A stretch of DNA of 64,000 nt from Corylus avellana (lineage: Eukaryota > Streptophyta > Magnoliopsida > Fagales > Betulaceae): NCBI RefSeq assembly GCF_901000735.1, contig NC_081544.1, positions 27,584,095-27,648,094 on the forward strand, given 5' to 3'. The translations under genes and the position numbers were made by a program. This document shows, piece by piece, positions 34,967-51,707 of the stretch. The first letter of the stretch is position 1. The number at the start of each line of letters is the position of its first letter. Under the pieces are notes generated by a model, which ran no database searches, had not been told where the DNA came from, and saw only the letters and a list, made by a program, of their open reading frames with translations.

Positions 34967-35944
34967 GATATCGAAGAATATAAGAAAATTGGTTTAGAAA
35001 GACAAATAGCTTCTCAAACATAAGAAACCCCATCAGTTAGTCTTCTATGTATATATATTGAAGCGAAATGGAAAAAGGAAGACATTAGCGGTAGATGACA
35101 TGCCTAGCGATAAAAGGAAAGTCTCCACCGGTCTTTGTTATTTGTGACATGCATAGCAATAAAAGGAAAGTCTACACCGGTCTTTGTTATTTGTGATATG
35201 CCTAGCAATAAAAGGAAAGTCTACAATGATCTCTGTTAATTGTTTTCTAGCTATCAACTTCAAGCTTAAAAAAAAAAAAAAAACAAAAACAAAAAAATGA
35301 AGAGTTGAGAAAGCGTAGAAAAAAAAGAGGAGGAAAGTTTGAGGAAAGAATGTAGACGATAGAAAGAGAAAGAAACATTGGCATATCATGGTCAACTAGG
35401 GCTAGCTACCTTAGAAAATGACTATGTTCCCTTAACCAATATTCTCTTCGCCTGACTTGATTTCACAAGTCAATCGGCCGTGGGCCGAGCATGTTAATTT
35501 CTTTTCTTAATTGGCTATGCTGTTGGCCGGATGGATAGATTTTGTAGTCTTGCACCAACTGGCCTTTCTCCCTTATATGTTCATATTTCAGACTTGAAAA
35601 ACACAAAAGTACTGTCGATTCTGAAGAAGAATGCAAAAATCACAACGAAATAGTGGTTTGAGAAAGTGAAGAGTTATAAAATGATAGTTTGAGAAAGTTT
35701 TTGCAAATGACAGTAATGTAAGCAGTTTTTGCACATGCTACAAATTCTGTCTATTTTAATGCTCTCGGCTAACAAAATGGGAATTTTGCAATGAAATTGT
35801 AATTTAAGAGGAATCAAGTACGTACGTATCACAAGTGGATTGTGTCGTGTTAGTAATTAAGTGGATATTGCCTTTCAAGACTGCACCTGAATTCGCCCTT
35901 AGATATTGATGTGGTATATAAAATTAATCCTGATCAATTAATTA
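34967..35944 (-). promoter_or_regulatory. Upstream region of the CYP79 copy
   Basis: No gene is present. Three near-identical copies of a phrase with GGAAAGTCTACACCGGTCTT lie between about 35105 and 35235. A foldback element begins at 35945. Confidence 0.5.
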
Positions 35945-36204
35945 TGGTACCGTGTAGTAGGTACCACTTTTGGTTTGTCTACAAGAAAAATTAAGAGAAA
36001 TTACTAAGAGGTTTCCTCTTTTCAACCAAAGATGTATATTCGTTGGCGCGTGAGAATTATTCAAAGTATATATATATATATAGAACCAAGCACGTGCCAT
36101 GTGCCATCTCCACTAGTATATATATAAATTAAGAGGAATTACTAAGAGGTTTTCTCTTTTCAACCAAAGATGTATATTAGTTGGCGTGTGAGAATTATTC
36201 AAAG

Positions 36205-36237
<33 letters not shown>

Positions 36238-36422
36238 TAGTGGAGATGGCACGTGCTTGGTCCTATATATAGTGTATATATATATATATATATATATATA
36301 CTTTGAATAATTCTCACACGCCAACTAATATACATCTTTGGTTGAAAAGAGGAAACCTCTTAGTAATTCCTCTTAATTTTTCTTGTAGACAAACCAAAGG
36401 TGGTACCTACTACACGGTACCA
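35945..36422. mobile_element. Long foldback (palindromic) element upstream of CYP79, 478 bp
   Basis: The ends TGGTACCGTGTAGTAGGTAC and GTACCTACTACACGGTACCA are inverse. The outer arms (to about 36060 and from about 36300) pair almost perfectly, with an inner AT-rich nest of a duplicated arm and GGAGATGGCACGTGCTTGG against its inverse. The flanks are TTA on both sides (35942-35944 and 36423-36425), compatible with a 3-bp target duplication. If transcribed it would fold into one long hairpin. Confidence 0.75.
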
Positions 36423-37450
36423 TTATATTTTTGGGAGCAAGTTGACCATCTTGTCTCGTTTCTCTTCGGACCGAATACATAATATTTTTGGAAGCAAAAT
36501 CTAGCCAATTGGGTGATGGGGTAGGTATCCTACATTTGGATTTTTGGTCAGATTTTTTTTACTCTTGTACTCTTTCTTTGTAGCAACATAAGTGGTTGAC
36601 AAGAAATCAGAAAAAAAAAATGCTCCGCCTTTTCTCCTCCATTTCTTCTCTGAATCCAAATCGGTTTAGGTTGATTTTTTTTTTACTCATTTCTCCACCA
36701 TTCCTTCTCTGAATAGAAAATCAATTTAGGTAGATTTTGTTTTTGACTTCTGTACACTTCTTTGTAGCAATTGAAAAAAAAAAAAAAAATGATTTCCTTT
36801 CTTGCCCATTTCTTCTTAATCTCGCCCATTCCTTTTGAAGCTTCCTTCATAAAAAGACCAAAAAATCTCTATCAAAAAGTTTGACTCTTTATATACTCAG
36901 GGGAAAAATAGTAATTTAAATATAAAAGACAAAAATATCCAGACAACTTTTTAAATTCATTAGATTCAAGAAGGGCAAATTAGTAGTTTCACAATCTAAA
37001 GAAATGTCAAAAGACATAAATAACCTTATCTAATAACTAAATCATAATGTACAAAGAATAAGGGCAAAATAATAAATTTAAAGTGCAAAAGAAAAATTAC
37101 TGTTTGGCTTGCATTCCCACCTTTTATATATCTTTAAGTAAAGATATATATAGAGATCACATATTGAAATGTTTATTTTAAAATTTTTGAATAAAAAGTG
37201 TACTTTTTCATAGAGAACCAAGAAATATTCCATGCTCTCAAAAAATATTTAGAACACGCCTATGAAAGTAAGTCCATCCCTCTAATTTCCCAGTTGTTTC
37301 TCCTTAATTTAATTATTTCATCTATTCATCTAGACTTGTACCTCCACTTGTACAAGATGTGCCCTTCATTTATAATATATATTTTTTGTAAGTATAATTT
37401 ATCTATTCAATAATACTTTTATGTCCACTTGCACATGATATATATATATA
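36423..37450. other. Intergenic, inverted arm
   Basis: No gene is present. It matches 14626-15396 in reverse and continues into sequence hidden by the 580-N gap of the other arm. Confidence 0.5.
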
Positions 37451-37770
37451 GGGGAACACTTTATCCCTGAAGTTTCAGGAATTTTTCAATTTGAACCCCA
37501 AAGTTTTAAAATTGGCAATATACCCCCCTAATGTTTCAAAAATTTTCAATTTAAACCTTCCGTTAATAATTTTCGTCAAATTGGACATAATTTTTTTTTA
37601 TAAAAAAAAGCATGAGGGTAATTACGTAATTTCATATATTTCCGTCAAATTTAACGAAAGGTTTAAATTGAAAATTTTTGAAACATTAGGAGGATACATT
37701 GCCAATTTTTAAACTTTAGGGTTTAAATTAAAAAACTCCTGAAACTTATGGGGGTAAAGTGAATTTTTCC
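37451..37770. mobile_element. Foldback MITE, Mutator-like family, right-arm copy
   Basis: It runs from GGGGAACACTTTATCCCTGA to its inverse TAAAGTGAATTTTTCC. It belongs to the same family as 13439-13775 and 44216-44682 and is the intact counterpart of 13855-14045. It sits in TATATA sequence, so the target duplication is ambiguous. Confidence 0.7.
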
Positions 37771-38399
37771 TATATATGAGAGAATTTGATAGTAGAAGGT
37801 GGGTCGAAAGTTCTTTTTTGATGGCACATGAATAAGTAGTTGAAATATATTATTTATGTGCCATTTGAGATGTTCACCCATGCATGAATCCATTCCCCAG
37901 GAACGTTTTTCCTCCCGAGTTCCTTTTGGAAATTTATGGACTTGTGATATGGTTATCCCTTTATATTATCTTTGTTCACATGGAAGCTTAAGTTAGAATA
38001 AAAAAGCAGATTTTCTAAATGTAGGACCTAGTCCTCGATCCTTATGTTACCTGAAAAATAATGTAACTTTTAAAATTACCATTAAATTTATGATACTATT
38101 GCATTTTGATCTAATTGTAACACAAGAAAGACATAGGTCTTATATTTAGCATTACTCATTCTATTTACACGTTTTATGTTTTTATTTAGGTAGAATAAGT
38201 ACACTACAACATGACCTACCATTAATATATTATCAGATATTTTGTTTTGGGTTAGAATAGGGTTGAAAAAGAACCGAGTCATTCAAACTGAACCTTTGCC
38301 CTTCACTCCAAATTAAGATGTTCATCTATGCTTGGACCTTGCTTATTTTTTGTTCTTACGACAAGGACCTTAATTAATTTGTTTGTGCTTGCGAGTCTC

Positions 38400-38620
38400 A
38401 CCTTATTGTGGCTCTGATACTACTTGTTAGGGAGATCGATACATTGTGAAATCTTCAGTGAGCCTATAATATATCATGTTGAAACACCACTCAACCCAAT
38501 AACTAAAACCGATGGGTTTGAGCCCTACCATGTTATATTAATCACTCACACTCACATTTCTTACATATTTTCAATGTGGGACTCTATCCATTTTATAATC
38601 ACACATGTATATTCAACAAC
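38400..38620 (-). mobile_element. Copia-like LTR remnant, right-arm copy
   Basis: Reverse-complement counterpart of 12665-12890, including the decayed primer site GGCTCTGATACTACTTGTTA (minus-strand view), which is closer to the canonical form than in the left copy. Confidence 0.45.
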
Positions 38621-38760
38621 AATTATACATGATTCATTAAAAATACAAGGTGGTAAAGTTAAAAATTAGTTAATCTAATTAACTTAAAATATTTTTTTAA
38701 CAACAGTTAAATAGCTAATGATTAGCAAGGAATTATGAAAAAAAGAGCAATCCAACATAC

Positions 38761-38922
38761 ACTACAAATTGTACAGCATTCTTTTTACAAACTAACATAG
38801 CACTTACATGAACGCTGCCACATTAGCAACTTAACAATTAAAATTTACAAGTTGCTGATGTAGTAGTTACCATGTAGAATGCCACATCAGTTTTGTAACG
38901 AAAATTTTATAAAATTTGTAGT
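38761..38922. mobile_element. Small MITE, right-arm copy
   Basis: Terminal inverted repeats ACTACAAATTGTACAGCATT and the inverse of ACTACAAATTTTATAAAATT. It is the counterpart of 12373-12534. Confidence 0.65.
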
Positions 38923-39250
38923 AGCTCTAGCATATTCTTTATGAAAAAGTATTAAGTTAATTAAGCAGTTTATAAATAAGCTTGATTTCTTTTGAAAAAT
39001 AAATTTGGAATTGTTTGGCTACCAACTGAAAAGGAGGGGTGGTCGCGAACCACCTTTATCCCCAATGCCGCCTATAGGGCCAGCCAGCCAGCCACCCCTA
39101 TCCCCATAAGGGTGACTCATAGGCTACCCCTACTAGTGGCCGGGGGTGATGGGTGCCCCACCAAGGGGTTCGCATGTTGTTCCCTTCTTTTTTTTTGTCT
39201 TTTTTTTTAAAATTTTTTTTGAAGATATATATTTTTATTTTTTAATAAAG

Positions 39251-39293
<43 letters not shown>

Positions 39294-39393
39294 NNNNNNN
39301 NNNNNNNNNNNNNNNNNNNNNNNNNNNNNNNNNNNNNNNNNNNNNNNNNNNNNNNNNNNNNNNNNNNNNNNNNNNNNNNNNNNNNNNNNNNNN
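39294..39393. other. Scaffold gap, 100 N
   Basis: Exactly 100 N. It follows an (AT)n run and is directly followed by the start of the repeat of 29489-32031. Confidence 0.95.
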
Positions 39394-41936
39394 TTATTTA
39401 ACAACCCTAGTTGCAACTCTCAGTATGATCAAAATAAACATGATTTACTAGTAACACGAACCAAATACATTTAAAAGAAGAGTAATTTACCGTAAACCCC
39501 TGATCTTAACCTATGAGCCCTAGGCCCACCATAAGGAAACACAACAAAAAAAGAAACCAATGTTTGATCTTATCTCCTCTATGCTAATTTATCTACCCAA
39601 CTTCTTAAATTACTTGAGACAATAGCCTCGATGGTAGACACCCACTCCTGAAAAAGGAAAAAAGAAAGTTCATTTGGCAAAACTTTTTAGAGGGTGTTTT
39701 TTGCCTTCTTTTTTATTTTATTGATAATGTGGCAAGTAGTTTTGAGTGTTTTGTGTTTTGAGTTGCTTGTTAATACTTTTGCTTTGTTACTAAAAAGAAA
39801 AAAGCTACTCTAAAAAGCGTTGCCAAACGAGCCATTTTGATGGTTTGTTAAACGTTGATTGGCTATAACTTCACGTCAGTGAGGTTGAAAATCATGATTG
39901 CATTTATATAATTTGTATTAGGATTATAACAACTCCTTTGAGTTTGGGTGAAGCAATCTGATCTTCAAAGATGATGGGGACGGGAAAGTGTTGGGCTTTT
40001 GAGGGAAAAAAAAAAAATATTGGGTTGTTGTACTTGAGTAAGTTGTTTACGTAATATCTAGAAAAAAGGTTTATGGTCTTCATTTGCAAGAGTTGGGGAG
40101 TGAGGAATTTTTTTTTTTTTGATAAGTTGGGGAGTGAGGAATTCATAGTTCATCAGAAAGGATCAGGTGTAGGAGTTTTATTAAACATTTTGTTGGAGGA
40201 ATTTGAATAAAGATAAAGAAAATAAATTTGAATTAAAAAAGTTATTATACTATTGACATTCCAAAGAAAAGTTCTGCGGTTTCGACAAAGGGAATACAGT
40301 CAGCTCCTACATTTGAATGACTCACATCACACTGCACATTACAAGTCCCATTTACTTCTTTACCAAAACCCAACACACAAAACCTCATACCGGATTGATA
40401 GCTAACCTCAAAAGGATACAATTCCAAAAGAAAAAGGACAATTGTCTAAGAATTGCAAAAGATGCTAGCCAAAACAGAAAAACCCATAAGACCCACCTCA
40501 TTTCTAGTACCCATCACAAAGAACCACCAAAACCCAGAGCTCTTTCATCATTAATATCAACAAGAAAATCAACAAACAAAAAGATCTATGCTCCACTTAC
40601 CATACCCCCACATCTCCAATCGACCATTTTCACAAAACAGCCAAAACCCAGATAAGAAAATCATTGAGCAAAACAAAAATATCAAAATCATTGACAATGA
40701 AGAAGCTGATGATGGTGGTGATTGAGAAATGCTGACCTGCGGATCTTGTTGCCCTTGCCGACCTGGTACATGCCCCAGGAGAAAGCACCGAAGGCGGCGA
40801 GGAAAATGGCCACGGCGCTGGGTCCCTTGTTGGGGATCCTACGGGCGTACCGGACCGGCGGGAACCCGCCCGGAGGCGGCCCGTCTTGGAGGATCGGCAT
40901 GTCCTTCACGCTCACCATGCCTGGCTTCTTCCTTATCGCTGCCTCCGTCATCTTTGGTCTCTCTCTTTGTCGAATTTGGTAGAGAATGGAAATATGGGAG
41001 TTCCGAGCAGCTGAATGGATGGAGATTGGAGAAGAAGCTCAGGAGGAAATGTTCGTAACAAGGCTATGTGTGCAGTGGTGGTGGTAGTGTGCTGGAAGGT
41101 CTAGGAGAGTGAGATATTGGGTCCAATTGGAAGGAGACAGGTGGCATTATAGATTATCTAAGGAAAACTACTTTTACGGTTTTACCCCTCCAACAACAAA
41201 AAAAAAATACCCCTAAAAATTCCTAAATTACAAAAATACCCTTACAATTCATCCAAAAAAAAAAAAACAAAACAAAACAAAAAACCAAACAAAAATAAAA
41301 CTAACTCAACTTATTTTTTAAAAATTTTAAATTCTTTTTACTTTTCTTTTTTTTTTTGGATTTTTTATGGGCATTTTTTTCTTTGGGGGGCAAAAATGAG
41401 ACATTGCAACTCTAAGTACTAAATTGGTAGGACACATTAACCAAGTTAAAAGATTGAGGAGTAGTTTGCAAATTGAGGAGTATTGAAAGTATAACTTCGT
41501 TGTGCACTTAGATCAAACCTTGTAGAGAATATTCAGCTTGAGGAGTGACCTAAATGTTCATAGTGAAATTAAGGTAAAAAATAATTTTACTATCACTTTA
41601 TTTCACTATTTCTTAATCATTGAGTCATCAATTTAATCTCATGATTATTCTCATACTCTTGAAATCAAATTTCATTGAGTACACCTAATTTTAATGACTC
41701 CTTATTGAAATACTCAAGTCAAAGATTTAGAATAATTAATTTCTATTAAATTTTATTTTAAAGTGTTTCACATCTCTTTGATTTCAATCAAAGTATCTCA
41801 ATGAGTAATGCTTCCACAATGTTACATGTGATCATCTAATACATTGAAATTTTGATCGACTCATAAATGTATCAAAGTGTATATTTCGCATCTCTTTGAT
41901 TTCACTCTTAAAATGTATCTCACTCATAAATTTTGA
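39394..41936. repeat. Copy B of the 2,543-bp direct repeat
   Basis: It begins at the first base after the N gap and matches 29489-32031 at a constant 9,905-bp offset without visible change. It then diverges at a LINE-like tail. Confidence 0.9.
40737..40951 (-). pseudogene. Orphan copy of NDUFA13 exon 1
   Basis: The 71 complete codons [19 protein letters not shown] ... GKGNKIR and the donor site are the same as NDUFA13 exon 1 at 30832-31046. Exons 2 and 3 are absent downstream (on the minus side there is only about 1.3 kb of shared intron, then the N gap). It is either a truncated duplicate or, more likely, an assembly overlap. It cannot encode the full protein as placed. Confidence 0.85.
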
Positions 41937-42074
41937 CTGCATTCCCCATCTCCTGACACACCTCCCAGGCTACATGTGCCACCCCCCATCTCCACTTCAA
42001 CTGTTATGTGGTGGTGCTCGCTGTCTCTTCAATGTTTCTATAATGGTTCTCCATAATTGTTTTCTTTTTTTTTG

Positions 42075-42485
42075 CTTGTTGAGGACTGTCTTCTGATGTG
42101 CTATTCCATCATTTTTTATTGTGGAAGTTCGGGTAAGGTTGAGGGGCCGTTCAAGGTTTGTGCCATTTCTCATGCCTTTTGGCTATGCCATATCTTTTAT
42201 GAGAAGAGTCGAGGGGCCCTCTAAGGTTCGTATTCCTTCTCATACCTCAAACAACCTAACTGACGACCAATTTTCTTGAAGTTTATGCCAAGAATTTATA
42301 GGGTTATGCCATTCAGTTGACACATTTTGTCTTTATTTAGTCGTTACTGCACTTAATTGATTGTATTGAGCTTATTGTTGGATTGCCCATCTCTTTTTTG
42401 GGTTTTAGTTTGCTGTATTCTTCCTCTTTCCCCTTCTTGTGTATATTGCTCATAAAAATAAAAATAAATAAATAAAATAAAATAA
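42075..42485 (+). mobile_element. LINE-like 3' end (copy B, diverged)
   Basis: It resembles 32199-32600 with several substitutions and ends in a (AAAATAA)n-type tail instead of pure poly-A. Confidence 0.5.
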
Positions 42486-43367
42486 ACAGAGAAACAAATG
42501 TTATGTGAAAGCTTTGGAGCCGAGCTAAAGAAATGTTAAGTGTATTTGACTATTTTACTACATGGCTTTTTCCAACTGACGTGGCAATGCAACGTTATAT
42601 TATCATGTCACTCACTAAATTGAGGTGATAGTTCATCTGAAATAAGGGTGTCACATAAGCTTTAAAACAACTCCCATAAAAAGTAACTAAAGAGTGATTG
42701 GATAACTACTTTTATCCACTCCAGTGGGTTGCCAACCACCTATTTTGGGGTAAAGGGGTTGTCGGCCATCCCTACTAAACCTTTAGATTTGTTGCACCAC
42801 CCTTAATCTTCAATTTGGTGCATAATAAACCGCACCAGATTAGGTCTACTGCTCAAAATTATTGCAATTGATGGGAATTCAAACTAACCAGGATCAATGA
42901 ACAAAAACTCATTTTTAAGAAACTAGCCACTTATGTGCATTTGACAATTTGGAAAAATGGAACCTAAATCTCTAGCTTTGTTCTCATAGTTGCCAACAAC
43001 CCTTTTAGAGATTGTAATGGTTGCTATATTATTTATTATTTATTTTTTACTCTAAATATGGACTTACAAAGCTTTTTATTTGGGGGGTCCAATGAAATAA
43101 AAGGGTTTAGAAGTCATAGAGAAACCTTAAACCACGTTAAGTTAGTGGTGGACTAGTGGTAAAAACATGATACTCGCAAGTAGTGAGTACTACGCCGAAG
43201 TCCATATAAAACAAAATAAAAAAACACAAAAACCCTTAAACCCTAGAAGCTGCCGGCGACTGCTTCTAGACCCTTCATTTCCTTTTAAAAGCACCACTCC
43301 TCTCCCACGCTTCTCCTGATCTGTCTCAGTCTCTCTTTTGAAGTCTGCCATTTCTCCCATCACAATC
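42486..43367 (+). promoter_or_regulatory. Intergenic and upstream region of CPN60
   Basis: No gene is present. The last 150 bp are more GC-rich (leader with CTTCTAGACCC and CTCTCCCACGC text) and are likely the 5' untranslated region. Confidence 0.45.
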
Positions 43368-48775
<5,408 letters not shown>

Positions 48776-51707
48776 GGACCCTTCCTAGTCATCCAACTGG
48801 ATTTTTGTTTCTTGTTTGGTTTGTTCATGGTATCCATGTAACCATAGTAAAAAAAACAATGTAGGTAGCTTGGTGATTTAGGATAAAACTTGTGATTGTT
48901 GCTCCGCTGAGGAATCAAGATGTATCGGGACTAATTTTTTTTTTCCCCCAAATAAATCATTGTTTTCCTTATATAATTGGGACTTGAAGGTTTGTTTTGT
49001 TAGGTCAGAAGGTGTTTTTCTGTGTGCTAGATTGTGTTTTTTTTTAGCAAGTAAATCCTAATGAAAAAGATGAAGATGTTGATTCTTGGAGGCTAATGGG
49101 AATTGGGTTTATAAAAATACATCAACACTGACCTGGAAATATCATGATAATTACAATTATTCCTCCTGAATGCAGTGGGGGAAAAAAATATTCAATTCAA
49201 AACAAACACACAGATAGTTTTACATTACGAACAATGATAGTATCACATCTATTCTCCCATCATTTCACAGTCCTGTACTTTTCATTGATGCTGGAAAGAA
49301 ACAAGAGAACAAGAAGATTTATAAACCAATCTAGAACAGTAAATCCAAAAAATGTCCTTGTCATCAAATATCCTCTTCCTCTGCCGAACAAATATTAGGG
49401 ACCATTCCAAAAACACCTCCATCGCTTAAGACCCCAAAATCAATTGACTCAACATTACAATTACCAACCAGTAACCCATTTCAATTGTTATTGATAGATC
49501 CAGAATTTGCACATCGGGACTGGGTAAATGGGTTGATGATCACATGCAAAATAAGAGAAGAATTATCGGAGTGGCACCGGCCCGTAGCAGGATTGGACTC
49601 CGACAACAAAGTCAGTATTTTTGGCTTCAGGGGAGAGAGCTTCTTAAACCCGCTTGAACCCTTTTGAGCTCTTGTAACAATGGGTCTCATATTAGGTTCT
49701 CTTGGGTCTTTCTTTGGTCTCAATAGCAGTAAACCTTCTATTTGACCGGGTCTTAGGTCTTCGATCATAGGTTTATTTTCTCTACCCATCAATTATCACC
49801 CTAATAATCTTGCCAACTTTCACCAACCCTAATCCAAGTCATATATATCCACAAGTTCACTTCTCACTCGAAAAAGACACACCTAAACCCAATTATGAGG
49901 TACCTAATAGCACAGTAATACACATTTTATACTGCAAAATCTAGCTCACTTCACGGAATCAAGTGCATGTTTTTTTTATTATCTATTAAAAAAAGGTGCA
50001 CACAAGGACACTGGAAATAGTAACGTTGTCAAGTAATGCAGAAAGAGGAAAAATAAGAAACAAGCACATGGGTTGAAGGAGCAAGCAGCCGCATAAAACT
50101 AGTCAAGACTAATACGCAAAACCATGAAACTCAAAATTCAGCTTAATAAATATAAAATAACGATCAAAGAGTAGTAGGAGACCAGGCCAGCTAACGTGAT
50201 AGGTGTGAAAATTAAGGAACAAAGCAAAGCAGATTATGGTTTACCCTGTATTTGGGGTAACTGCATTTTTAGGCCTATCAAATTATAACGTGATAGGTTT
50301 AGGACATGGACATCCCAGACAGAATTAGTCCTAATTGGAATCCCAAATCTCCTTAATTCTAAAATTGAATTTAAAATTAAAATTTAATTATATTTTAATT
50401 AATCTGTCTTTTCGTGATTCTTATTCTTTTTTATATTTACTGATAAGGCTGACTGAATATGGTGTACAGCTTTTGAAATAGTCACGAGGACGCGCCACCG
50501 CCATTACACCCCCAACGGTCAAATAGACGCGTAGTAGGATTGGGTCCACAGCGTCTAGAAACCTGGAGGGCATTTGGGTTTGGTCAATGTGGCTTGTTTA
50601 TCTTATACAACTTACTCCTCTATTTTTTAATCAAACAATCAAAACCACCTTTACCTATTTGATTTAATGCCACACTCGCAAGTTCTAATCCTGTGATATG
50701 TGTGTTAAAGATCGAATTTTTTTGACAAATTTAAATGTTTAATTAGCTGAACAGCTTTGTTAATGTTGTTTGATTAATTCATTCATATGAAGCCTTGCCG
50801 TTTAAGTTATGTGAAGAAAATTGTGCAGCTCAAACGTGTGGTTAAACAGAAATACACGAATGGTTCCCCAATGTCCCTTTACAGGTGCTTTCTTCTACTT
50901 TGGACTATGTTGAGGTCAATGAACCTGGGAGATGCTCCATGCAAAAGTCAAAGTGTTTGTGTTTGGGCATGTAACCAATCAGGGATGTTTCCTGAAGACC
51001 ATTATTTTATATATGTTATTCGGCGGGGAATCATAACACCACAAAAGAGGACATTGACAAATGGTTCTTGGAATCCAACGGTTATGAACCGCAGCTGCAA
51101 CTTTAATATCATACTCCCAGCTTCAAACTACTGCTCCACAAGTTGGTAGCTTCCTTCCTAGTTCTTATAAGGAGTGACCAAAGAGCTTCATTCACATTCT
51201 CCTTGCCCAGGTGTTTCAAGCCACATACCACAGGGCAAAACAAGAAAGAAAGGTTTGAATTTTTAACTTCACTCTCATAATAAACGTTTTTTTTTCCCTT
51301 TTGTTTTATACATTATGCATTATCTTCGTCATTACTATTATCATGGGATTCCCTGAATATGGTTTTCTCCTTATTGTTGCTGGTAATTCTCTGCCTGAAG
51401 GTACTTATAATTCCTATATATATATATACTTAGTATCAAGTCTTGGGCTAAATTTGTTTGTTTTTCTTATATAAACATTGAGACGCATTTTCTACTTTTG
51501 TGGAGATAAATTAATTGGAGCATTTGACAAGTGATGTAGTTTTGCTTGTGCAGAGAAAAGTCCAATTTCCATTTGGGTTAGATGAAGAAGATTATTATTA
51601 TTTTTCTTTCTTTAGTTTAACCTTTTTAGAGGCATTATGTAGAGGATTGGAGAAAAAGGAGTAACATTGATCAGTTCATTAGTTTTGTTATACTGATTGA
51701 AACAGGA
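48776..51707 (+). other. Intergenic region between CPN60 and SERINC
   Basis: Holds the CPN60 3' untranslated region (AATAAATCA near 48951). No protein-coding gene was recognised. A 120-codon open frame at 50787-51149 has no recognisable domain. A GC-richer patch at 50480-50580, and ACAG just before the start codon (51701-51705), suggest that SERINC has a non-coding first exon and a 5' leader intron. Confidence 0.45.

Larger units (their letters stand above)
32950..39290 (-). repeat. Right arm of the large inverted duplication (CYP79 locus)
   Basis: This is the reverse-complement partner of 9625-20540. It fills nearly the whole 6.57-kb piece between the two 100-N gaps, so its placement and orientation rest only on scaffolding. 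Confidence 0.8.

Noticed and set aside
50787..51149. 120-codon open frame upstream of SERINC
   Set aside because: No recognisable domain, odd composition, and no codon or homology support. It is probably chance or part of an untranslated region.
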